Below are positions 53,334-61,166 of a DNA stretch of 64,000 bases, in pieces. The notes under the pieces were generated by a model. It was not told the origin of the DNA. It made no database searches and was given only the letters and a program-made list of their open reading frames with translations. Position numbers and translations under genes: made by a program. Position 1 is the stretch's first letter. Every line of letters begins with the position of its first letter. The DNA is taken from positions 1-64,000 of the forward strand of contig JANQNQ010000014.1 in assembly GCA_028279515.1 (NCBI GenBank), in the 5' to 3' direction. This stretch comes from Flavobacteriaceae bacterium (GTDB lineage: Bacteria; Bacteroidota; Bacteroidia; Flavobacteriales; Flavobacteriaceae).

Positions 53334-54875
53334 TTATTCAACAAAAACGGTTGGATACGTACCAGCATTTACGTTAGGCACATTTGACCTATACTTTGCG
53401 TTGATGGCATCGATAAACCCGTTGGCCGCCAATGCATATCCGCGCGCTGTTGGATGTACTCCATCTAGAGAAAAACCTCCTCCTGTAGCAAAAGTAGCCG
53501 TCACAATGCCAGCGTCTGTGTTAATTCCACCGTTAGCTACTTGTGCCAATAATGACTTGGCATCAAAAAATGCTAGATCAAAGGCTGCGGCTGTATCTTC
53601 AATCACTTGGTTAAATCCGGCTTGCGCAGCAGCAATTTCTTGTTGCTCTGCAGGAATTAATACCCATCGGTCTGCCAAGGGGTACGTAACTCCGTTTACG
53701 GCTAGCTGTGCAGCATTGGCTTCTGGCAATCCTAGCCCCATCAATTGCGCTACAACGTCAGTATTAAGCTGTCCGATAACCCCAGAACTTGTCAACACCA
53801 ACAGATCATTAGCAGTCGCTTGACGAGCTTGTCCGTATAACAAACCAAACACTCCTGCAGTACCTGCGTCAACACCATTACCTATTAAAACTTGGGTGAT
53901 TTGCGTTGAAAGATCGGTCAAGGACTCATCTTTAATAACAACTGCACTCGCTGCTGTTGCAGAAAACTCAATCGAACGTTCGGGCACTCCTAAGAAAGCG
54001 AACACTTGGTTTAGCATCGCAAAGCTTTGATTCAACACTGGAATTTGTGGTCCAAAAGTTGGGTCCAACGGACTCAACGGTTGGTAAGGAACTGTTGTAA
54101 AAAATGGAATCGATGTTACATCCGGCAAATTCGCCACAACTCCTTTGGCTCCGTTTTGAGTCATCGTTGCAATGGTTCCTTGATAGGCCTGTGTAAACAA
54201 TGTCAAATCAGTTAATTGATCAAGACTCGCATCACCTCCTGAAGTGGCATAGCCCAGAGTGTCGTTATTTCCAATCCAAAGCGAAAAGAATGTTGGATTC
54301 TGAGCCGCTGCATCAGCCACAACCGTCGTGCTTGGTGATGATGCCATGCGAATAAAATACGGATTGGCTTCTGCCGGGAAATTGGCGATGTTTCCGTAGG
54401 TATCTGCCAATAAGTGGAAGCTTCTCGCTCCCGGTATTCCCATATTGTTGAATGGTCCTGAAAGAACATTCGTTATCTCGGTTGTAGGTGTCCCAGAGAG
54501 AATGACGGCTGAAGCGTTTCCTTGGTCGTCAAAGCTCAACACCCTTCTATTATCGGCAATCTGGTTTCCAGAAAGTGTAAGTCCGCCCAAATTATCGGCC
54601 ATCAAGGGTTGTGTAAAGTCGCCACCTCCAACGAGTGCAAACTGCTGGGCCATAATGTTTGGATACGAATTCTCTTGCCCCTGCACATAGAGTGCTCCAT
54701 CAGCGAATCCTGCCGTCAACGAGTTTCCGAGGGCTACATAGGTAGAGAAGTCAGCATCTCCGTCAGTGTATTGAACACCGTCTCTTACTTCATTCTCAAA
54801 TTCTGGTTCGCAAGCTACCAATCCAAATCCTAGGACCAGTACTGCTGTATATTTTAAATATCTCAATTGTCTCAT
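53334..54875 (-). CDS. SGNH/GDSL-family lipoprotein hydrolase
   Basis: 513 residues from ATG 54875. The lipobox LVAC sits in AVLVLGFGLVACEPEFENEV. Block I of the SGNH fold is YVALGNSLTAGFADGAL with the nucleophile Ser, and the terminal block V is SLDGVHPTARGYALAAN with Asp and His. The central part is long and loop-rich, with FSLWIGNNDTLGYATSGG near the Gly and Asn blocks. It hydrolyses an ester on lipids or polysaccharide, on the cell surface. The FadL-type gene lies 20 bp upstream, same strand, so they are likely co-expressed. Confidence 0.88.
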   Translation of the reverse strand: MRQLRYLKYTAVLVLGFGLVACEPEFENEVRDGVQYTDGDADFSTYVALGNSLTAGFADGALYVQGQENSYPNIMAQQFALVGGGDFTQPLMADNLGGLTLSGNQIADNRRVLSFDDQGNASAVILSGTPTTEITNVLSGPFNNMGIPGARSFHLLADTYGNIANFPAEANPYFIRMASSPSTTVVADAAAQNPTFFSLWIGNNDTLGYATSGGDASLDQLTDLTLFTQAYQGTIATMTQNGAKGVVANLPDVTSIPFFTTVPYQPLSPLDPTFGPQIPVLNQSFAMLNQVFAFLGVPERSIEFSATAASAVVIKDESLTDLSTQITQVLIGNGVDAGTAGVFGLLYGQARQATANDLLVLTSSGVIGQLNTDVVAQLMGLGLPEANAAQLAVNGVTYPLADRWVLIPAEQQEIAAAQAGFNQVIEDTAAAFDLAFFDAKSLLAQVANGGINTDAGIVTATFATGGGFSLDGVHPTARGYALAANGFIDAINAKYRSNVPNVNAGTYPTVFVE

Positions 54876-54895
54876 CTCTTTAAATTTGAAGTTCA

Positions 54896-56149
54896 TTAAA
54901 AGCTGTAGCTAACTCCCAGGCCAGGAATAAAGGCATTGTTCTTGTAGGTTCCACCAAACGAAGGGAAGTTTCCTGACCCCGTTGGCTCTTCGTAGAAATC
55001 GTAAAATCCATCGACTTCATCGAAATGTATGAACAAGAACGAAGCGTCAATAGCAAAACGATCGGTCACGTGGTAGGTAAGTCCTCCTGTAAAGTTATCT
55101 GAATCAGGCCTTGGTGTCTCTGGTGCAAAGTACCCTTGCTGTACAGGGGATCCATCAAAGTAATACCCACCCCTAAAAGTGAACTTGTCATTTGCTTTAT
55201 ACTGCACTCCGAAGCGATAGTTCGAAGAATTCTTGTAGTTTCTTGGGTTTAGTGATTCTAATCCGTTGCTAAATCGAACGTCCAATGATTCATACACATC
55301 CCAGAAAGCGCGGTTGTAATCGAAGGCAACCAACCACTTCTCATTGATCTGATATGCAATTCCTACTGTTAGCTCTGCTGGTAATGGTAGTTCTGCATTG
55401 AAGGTCACGTTATCAAAAGAACCTGGTGCCGTACTCGGAATATTGCTGAAGACCGCTTCACCATCTTGGACCTCCATAATGATCTTTGATCGGTAGTTGA
55501 TTCCGACGGTCCACTTTTCAGACGGGCGAAACATCAAACCTATATTATACCCCCAAGCGGTGATTCCGCCATCGTCAATGGTAACGTTGGTTCTATCTCC
55601 GTTTGTATTTGTAGTAGAACGGTCTAGGTTTCGGTTGAAATTTACACTTCCAAGAGCCAAAACAGGTCCGCCCCCAACACTTAATTTATCGTTGATCTTA
55701 ACAGAAATCGTTGGCTGCACAAAGATAGCCGCTAGATCGATCGTATTGATCAAGTGCGAACCCTCCCAATCGGCAGGATATTCTACACCACTACCGTAAG
55801 GCGTATATACTCCGATACCAGCACTTAAGTAATCATTTATCTTGTATGCTGCATATGCGCTAAACGGAGTCGCGACTGGATTGTCTGCATCGGTCGACCA
55901 TCCAAACTGCTCATTTTGAAAACGAATATTCGAGAAGATGACGTTGGCACCAACACTCGCCGTGAATTTTTGATCTAGAAATGAAAGACCTGCTGGGTTA
56001 AAGAAAACAAGCTCAGAGCTGTTGATCACGGCTACTCCCGTATGCCCCATCGCCAGTTGCTTTTGACCCTGTAGTGCAACACGATAACCTCCCGCATATG
56101 TGGCAGTTACCGCCAACGCTATCACTACGAATGATAAAAGTTTCTTCAT
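54896..56149 (-). CDS. OmpP1/FadL-type outer membrane transporter
   Basis: 417 residues from ATG 56149, which starts a signal peptide (MKKLLSFVVIALAVTATYAG); the upstream Met at 56203 lacks one. FadL signatures are GYRVALQGQKQLAMGHTGVA, SSELVFFNPAGLSFLD (the NPAGLS hook) and LSAGIGVYTPYGSGVEYP. Long beta strands to the C-terminal aromatic residue (GVSYSF) form the barrel. It takes up hydrophobic compounds across the outer membrane. Its partner, the SGNH lipoprotein, follows 20 bp downstream and may release the substrate. Confidence 0.92.
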   Translation of the reverse strand: MKKLLSFVVIALAVTATYAGGYRVALQGQKQLAMGHTGVAVINSSELVFFNPAGLSFLDQKFTASVGANVIFSNIRFQNEQFGWSTDADNPVATPFSAYAAYKINDYLSAGIGVYTPYGSGVEYPADWEGSHLINTIDLAAIFVQPTISVKINDKLSVGGGPVLALGSVNFNRNLDRSTTNTNGDRTNVTIDDGGITAWGYNIGLMFRPSEKWTVGINYRSKIIMEVQDGEAVFSNIPSTAPGSFDNVTFNAELPLPAELTVGIAYQINEKWLVAFDYNRAFWDVYESLDVRFSNGLESLNPRNYKNSSNYRFGVQYKANDKFTFRGGYYFDGSPVQQGYFAPETPRPDSDNFTGGLTYHVTDRFAIDASFLFIHFDEVDGFYDFYEEPTGSGNFPSFGGTYKNNAFIPGLGVSYSF

Positions 56150-56391
56150 TTTGATTGAAATTTTTGGATTTTGAAAAATTAATGAATGTACCGTCTGGCT
56201 CACTTTTTAGATGGTAATGAAATGGGGTATGACCAAAGTCGAAAACACCCCATTTCTAGAACCAGTTTGCACACCAGAACGTTAGTTTTTATAAGGGTTC
56301 TGCTAAGATTCGCCAAAGATTACCATAAAATATTAGAAACACAATTTTTCGGACAGAATATTATGCATACATAATAAAAAAGGGTGTTTTT

Positions 56392-57162
56392 TTAACGTTT
56401 TAGAAATGCTAACACCATTTTCTTGAAAGCCGAAGGGTTTTCTGCATGCAACCAATGCCCAGCGTTTTCTATAGTCTCAAGCGCACTATTGGGAAAGTGC
56501 ATTTTGATGAGGGTCGTTTCGGCAGGAGCGATGTATTCAGAGCGGTCTCCTCGTAAGAAAAGTGTACTTCCTTCAAATCGTGCCCCTATCGGAAGCGCTT
56601 CGCCAATTTCTTCAACATTGTCTACAAGAGCCGGAAGGTTCATTCGAAACCCGAGGCGTCCCTTTTCTTCCCAATACAAGTTCTTTAGCAAAAATTGACG
56701 CACACCAAATTCTGACACATATTTGCTAAGTTGGTCGTCGGCTTCCTTTCTACTTTTCACCAAATCAAAATCTATTGACTGGAGGCCTGCCAAAATATCG
56801 TGATGATGTGTTGGATAATACTTCGGGGCTATATCAGCCACTACCAACTTATGCATCCTCTCGGGATGAGACGTTGCGAATAGCATGGCCGTTTTTCCGC
56901 CCATAGAGTGACCGATGACATCAGCGCTTTCTATGTTGTAATGATCAATATAACTCAGTAGATCCTGTGTCAGCAACTCGTAATTGAATGCTTCGGCATG
57001 AAAGCTACGCCCATGGTTACGTTGGTCGACCAAATGTACCTGAAAGCCTTCATCTGCAAACTGGTTACCAAGGGTCTTCCAATTGTCAGACATCCCTAAG
57101 AAGCCATGTAAAATGACCAACGGCTCTCCCTCCCCTACGATTCTCGAATGTAAAATGCTCAT
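56392..57162 (-). CDS. Alpha/beta hydrolase (YbfF-like)
   Basis: 256 residues. Oxyanion region PLVILHGFLGMSDNW, nucleophile elbow DVIGHSMGGKTAMLF, and the catalytic His in IENAGHWLHAENPSAF. This is the YbfF-type esterase/thioesterase fold with a short cap. The real substrate is unknown. Its start overlaps the end of pdxJ by 4 bp, so they form one operon on the minus strand. Downstream is a 242-bp gap before the FadL gene with no clear feature. Confidence 0.9.
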   Translation of the reverse strand: MSILHSRIVGEGEPLVILHGFLGMSDNWKTLGNQFADEGFQVHLVDQRNHGRSFHAEAFNYELLTQDLLSYIDHYNIESADVIGHSMGGKTAMLFATSHPERMHKLVVADIAPKYYPTHHHDILAGLQSIDFDLVKSRKEADDQLSKYVSEFGVRQFLLKNLYWEEKGRLGFRMNLPALVDNVEEIGEALPIGARFEGSTLFLRGDRSEYIAPAETTLIKMHFPNSALETIENAGHWLHAENPSAFKKMVLAFLKR

Positions 57163-57875
57163 GCCAATTTATTAAGGTAGAGATTGACCACATTTTCTAG
57201 CCCAAGATATAACGACTCTGATATGAGTGCGTGCCCAATCGATACTTCGAGTAATCCTGGAATGTTTTTCGCAAAGAATGCAATGTTATCTAGACTTAGA
57301 TCATGTCCTGCATTGACGCCAATGCCAAGGTCATTCGCTAAAGCAGCTGCTTCGGCATACGGCGTGATGGCTTTTTCATTGCCTAAGGCGTATTGCTCGG
57401 CAAATTCTTCTGTATACAATTCGATTCGGTCAGTGCCGGTCTCTTTTGCGCCTTCGATCATTTTTAAAACCGGGTCAACAAAGATCGAAGTTCTGATGTC
57501 GTTCTTCTTAAACTCGGCAATGACTTCGGTTAAAAAGTCCTTATTATTAATGGTGTCCCATCCGGCATTTGAAGTGATTGCATCAACTGCATCAGGAACA
57601 AGTGTTACCTGAGTGGGCTTCACCTCTAAGACCAATTGCACGAACTTTTCTATGGGATTTCCTTCTATATTGTATTCGGTATGTACGATCGGCTTCAGAT
57701 CGTAGGTGTCCTGATACCTTATATGACGTTCGTCTGGCCTGGGATGTATTGTGATCCCTTCCGCGCCAAAGTTTTGAACATCGGTGGCAACGGTTAGTAA
57801 ATTAGGAACATTTCCGCCACGCGAATTTCTCAGGGTAGCAATTTTGTTAATGTTAACGCTAAGCTTGGTCATCAA
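57159..57875 (-). CDS. pdxJ: Pyridoxine 5'-phosphate synthase
   Basis: 238 residues; a second Met is one codon in. Signatures: KLSVNINKIATLRNSRGG, ITIHPRPDERHIRY, VTLVPDA and a final GHALISESLYLGLEN. A TIM barrel that joins deoxyxylulose 5-phosphate with aminoacetone phosphate to make vitamin B6 phosphate. Divergent from the CBS gene, 93 bp apart, and overlaps the hydrolase start by 4 bp. Confidence 0.95.
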   Translation of the reverse strand: MMTKLSVNINKIATLRNSRGGNVPNLLTVATDVQNFGAEGITIHPRPDERHIRYQDTYDLKPIVHTEYNIEGNPIEKFVQLVLEVKPTQVTLVPDAVDAITSNAGWDTINNKDFLTEVIAEFKKNDIRTSIFVDPVLKMIEGAKETGTDRIELYTEEFAEQYALGNEKAITPYAEAAALANDLGIGVNAGHDLSLDNIAFFAKNIPGLLEVSIGHALISESLYLGLENVVNLYLNKLA

Positions 57876-57968
57876 TTCTTACTTTTTCCGAAGCAAAAAT
57901 ACGAACTTAAGTATGCTTTATTGTACTTATTTTTGATTAATTTGCACTGGAAATCCCTTTTGAGATTC

Positions 57969-58625
57969 ATGAACATCAACACTTATATATCAAACGATAT
58001 TGCGCCGATCAGACCGGATGATAGCATTGAACATGCGCAACTCTTGTTTAAACAACTTACCTACACACATCTTCCCGTGGTTAGCGACGACCAATTGATG
58101 GGCAATTTGTTTGAAAATGACACCCAGGGGTTTCAGGCTTCTAAAAAAGTTTCGGACTATCAGTATTCGCTTGAGGCGTTTCATGTGACCGACACCACTA
58201 ACTGGCTAGATGTGCTTGAAGCACTTGCTCAAAACCAAGCGAATATCGTACCTGTACTTGACGAGAAAGGACAGTATCAGGGATACTATGAATTGACAGA
58301 CATCTTGAGCTTCTTTAACGACACGCCTTTTTTGAACGAACCTGGAGGAATTCTTGTTATCGAAAAAGGAATCAGGGATTATTCGTTTAGTGAGATCTCT
58401 CAAATCGTAGAATCTAACAATGGCAAGGTGCTAGGGGCTTTTATTTCAGAAAGTCGAGAAGATATCATTCAGATCACGCTGAAAATTGCGAACTCCGGAC
58501 TTAATGACATCATGCAGACCTTTAGACGATATAGCTATAATATTATTTCTGGCAATGAGGATGACATTTACCTCAATGACCTAAAGCAGCGCTCTGACTA
58601 TTTAAAAAAATACCTCAACATCTAA
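57969..58625 (+). CDS. CBS-domain protein
   Basis: 218 residues from ATG 57969 (the open frame begins at 57921). Two CBS motifs (IAPIRPDDSIEHAQLLFKQL with THLPVVSDDQ; LAQNQANIVPVLDEKGQYQG) are followed by a C-terminal ACT-like part (ILVIEKGIRDYSFSEISQIV). CBS pairs bind adenosine nucleotides and ACT domains bind amino acids, so it is a likely regulatory protein. It lies 3 bp before nadK, so a single transcript is likely. Often found next to nadK in Bacteroidota, with no known exact role. Confidence 0.88.
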   Translation: MNINTYISNDIAPIRPDDSIEHAQLLFKQLTYTHLPVVSDDQLMGNLFENDTQGFQASKKVSDYQYSLEAFHVTDTTNWLDVLEALAQNQANIVPVLDEKGQYQGYYELTDILSFFNDTPFLNEPGGILVIEKGIRDYSFSEISQIVESNNGKVLGAFISESREDIIQITLKIANSGLNDIMQTFRRYSYNIISGNEDDIYLNDLKQRSDYLKKYLNI

Positions 58626-58628
58626 GAC

Positions 58629-59513
58629 ATGAAGATAGGGATCTACGGACAAGTATATCATCAGCGGGATGAAGAGGAAATAAAGACACTTTTTGAAGTG
58701 TTGCAGTTACATGATATTGAAGTGGTAGTTGAAGCACATTATCATGGTGAGCTATCGAAAAAAATGAAGCTTCCTGAAGCTTTCGGGAAGTTTGCTTCTC
58801 ATAAAGAGTTGGACACTTCATTTGACATGTTCATTAGCATTGGTGGTGACGGAACCATCTTAAGAACCGCCACCTTTATTCGTGATACCGGTATTCCGAT
58901 CTTAGGAATTAACGCAGGAAGGCTTGGTTTCCTGGCTACCGTACAAAAGGAAGACATTACCAATGCCGTGAAGAGTATTGTGAACAAGGAATACAGTATT
59001 GAAGAACGCAGCTTACTTTCGATCACTACAACACCTGATTCACCGGGAATTGGCAACCTTAATTTCGCACTAAATGAAATTGCCGTTAGCCGAAAGAATA
59101 CTACCTCGATGATTACGGTTGTCACCTATTTGAACGAAGAATATCTCACCTCATACTGGGCAGATGGGCTTATCGTGGCCACACCTACTGGGTCTACCGG
59201 TTATTCACTTAGTTGTGGCGGACCCGTTATCACTCCTAATGCCAATAGCATCGTACTTACCCCAATCGCTCCGCATAACCTCAATGCACGACCTCTTGTG
59301 ATACCTGATGACACGCAGATCAAACTAAAGGTTTCTGGAAGAGAAGAAAACTATCTGGTATCTCTTGATTCGCGAATTGCAACCGTAAGCAATGATACCG
59401 AAATCCTTATCCAAAAAACCGCGTTCAAGGTTAAAATGGTACAATTAAAGAATGAGAGCTTTTTAAAAACCTTGAGGCAAAAATTGCTTTGGGGTGAAGA
59501 CAAGAGAAATTAA
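58629..59513 (+). CDS. nadK: NAD kinase
   Basis: 294 residues. GGDGTILRTA (the conserved GGDGT), NAGRLGFLA, ALNEIAVSRKNT and TPTGSTGYSLSCGGP are all present. It phosphorylates NAD to NADP in the cytoplasm. The start lies 3 bp after the CBS gene. The 191-bp gap to porG has a TCATAAA/TTTATGA inverted repeat near 59524-59544 and the porG promoter. Confidence 0.96.
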   Translation: MKIGIYGQVYHQRDEEEIKTLFEVLQLHDIEVVVEAHYHGELSKKMKLPEAFGKFASHKELDTSFDMFISIGGDGTILRTATFIRDTGIPILGINAGRLGFLATVQKEDITNAVKSIVNKEYSIEERSLLSITTTPDSPGIGNLNFALNEIAVSRKNTTSMITVVTYLNEEYLTSYWADGLIVATPTGSTGYSLSCGGPVITPNANSIVLTPIAPHNLNARPLVIPDDTQIKLKVSGREENYLVSLDSRIATVSNDTEILIQKTAFKVKMVQLKNESFLKTLRQKLLWGEDKRN

Positions 59514-59655
59514 ACAATAAAAACTCATAAAATTTGTTTATGAATTGAGCCACGCCAATAACACTGGTGACATTTAAACTGTTTGTGCATTTTGTGATAT
59601 TTTTTTTCGAAAAAGACAAAAAATATGAAATCAATCGCAGACAGTCCGTATGTTA

Positions 59656-59687
59656 TTGTGCATGTGGTTTTAGAATTGTTATATTTG
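59656..59687 (+). promoter_or_regulatory. Promoter of porG
   Basis: TTG (59656-59658), 21-bp spacer, then TATATTTG (59680-59687), a full match to the Bacteroidota -33/-7 pattern, 17 bp before ATG 59705. Confidence 0.65.
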
Positions 59688-59704
59688 CAAACTTTTGAGT
59701 TTTT

Positions 59705-60400
59705 ATGAGAAAACTGATTTTAGTATTCGTAATTATTTTAGCAGCAAATCAAGGCATGGCACAGATCCATGAAATAGGAATTTTTGCAGGCGGAAACAAC
59801 TATATTGGAGACATTGGTCCTACCAACTACATCTCTCCAAATAACTTGGCAATCGGAGCTGTTTACAAATGGAACCGAAGTCCAAGGTATTCGTTTCGCG
59901 CTAGCTTCACCTACGGAAAGCTTGAAGCCTCTGATGCTGATGCCGATATTGCCGGAAGAAAAGCCCGAGGGTACAACTTTGAGAACTCTGTAAAGGAGCT
60001 CTCGGTTGGGGTCGAATTCAATTTTCTCGACTTTAACTTACACGAAGAACGCACTGTAACCACTCCGTACCTTTATTCTGGGGTGAGTTATTTTGGATAC
60101 GACACACTAGTATTCGAGAACGGAAGTTCGACGGCCCAAGTTTATGGAACTCACAACACCTTTGCCATTCCTATGGTTATCGGGGTCAAAACAAATATTT
60201 CTCGAAGATTGATCTTGGCTGCCGAAATCGGTGCTAGATATACGTTTACTGATGACCTTGACGGAAGCAACCCTGTGAAGGACAAAGCAGAATTTGATAG
60301 TTTAAAATTTGGAAACATCAATAGTGATGATTGGTATGTGTTTAGCGGAATCACCGTAACATACACCTTTGGCAAGAAGCCCTGCTATTGCGGTTATTGA
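59705..60400 (+). CDS. porG: T9SS component PorG (DUF6089)
   Basis: 231 residues with a signal peptide (MRKLILVFVIILAANQGMAQ). The first strand is IHEIGIFAGGNNYIGDIGPT, the DUF6089/PorG signature, and the protein is an outer-membrane beta barrel ending YTFGKKPCYCGY. PorG is a part of the type IX secretion system core in Porphyromonas gingivalis and Flavobacterium. The order porG-uppS-bamA-ompH matches the P. gingivalis porG locus. It supports secretion of the T9SS-sorted protein at 13647-14549. Confidence 0.8.
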   Translation: MRKLILVFVIILAANQGMAQIHEIGIFAGGNNYIGDIGPTNYISPNNLAIGAVYKWNRSPRYSFRASFTYGKLEASDADADIAGRKARGYNFENSVKELSVGVEFNFLDFNLHEERTVTTPYLYSGVSYFGYDTLVFENGSSTAQVYGTHNTFAIPMVIGVKTNISRRLILAAEIGARYTFTDDLDGSNPVKDKAEFDSLKFGNINSDDWYVFSGITVTYTFGKKPCYCGY

Positions 60401-60410
60401 AAATGATATA

Positions 60411-61166
60411 ATGGACCTGAAAGACCAAATTAAATCGAAAAACATTCCGAATCATATTGCCATCATCATGGATGGTAACGGTCGTTGGGCCAAACAAAAA
60501 GGTAAACTAAGAGCATTTGGTCACCAGAACGGGACCAAGTCAGTAAAGCAGACCGTTGAGACCTGTGCCGAACTGGGCATCAAGAATTTAACGCTTTACG
60601 CCTTTTCTACTGAAAATTGGAATCGTCCAAAATCTGAAGTGGACACCTTGATGAAACTACTAGTCTCATCTCTTAAAAAAGAATTAAAAACGCTTGGCGA
60701 TAACAACATTCGCCTGAATGCTATTGGCAATATCAAAGCACTCCCCAAAAAAGCCTTCCAAGAATTGTCTGAGGTCATTGAAAAGACCAAAGAAAACAAC
60801 CACATGACGCTTACACTGGCCTTGAGCTATGGTTCAAGAGAGGAATTGAAGCATGTAGTTAAAGAAATCTGTACGAAAGTTAAAAATAATATAATTTCAG
60901 TCGAGTCTATTGACGAATCAGTTATTAATCAGCATCTTTACACGCATGATTTGCCAGACGTGGACTTACTGATCCGAACCAGTGGAGAGCACAGGATCAG
61001 CAACTTTTTACTTTGGCAAATTGCCTATGCCGAGTTATATTTTACCGATGTACTTTGGCCAGATTTTTCGAAAGAGAATTTGTATGAGGCTTTGATAAAC
61101 TATCAAAATAGAGAACGAAGATTTGGAAAAACGAGCGAGCAACTTAACAAAAAAGTTAATGTATAA
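60411..61166 (+). CDS. uppS: Isoprenyl transferase (undecaprenyl diphosphate synthase)
   Basis: 251 residues from ATG 60411, 10 bp after porG; an earlier in-frame ATG at 60369 lies within porG. Signatures: IAIIMDGNGRWAKQKG (catalytic Asp and diphosphate-binding residues), NLTLYAFSTENWNRP, and LIRTSGEHRISNFLLWQIAY. It builds the C55 lipid carrier for peptidoglycan and other polymers. It overlaps bamA by 8 bp. Confidence 0.95.
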   Translation: MDLKDQIKSKNIPNHIAIIMDGNGRWAKQKGKLRAFGHQNGTKSVKQTVETCAELGIKNLTLYAFSTENWNRPKSEVDTLMKLLVSSLKKELKTLGDNNIRLNAIGNIKALPKKAFQELSEVIEKTKENNHMTLTLALSYGSREELKHVVKEICTKVKNNIISVESIDESVINQHLYTHDLPDVDLLIRTSGEHRISNFLLWQIAYAELYFTDVLWPDFSKENLYEALINYQNRERRFGKTSEQLNKKVNV

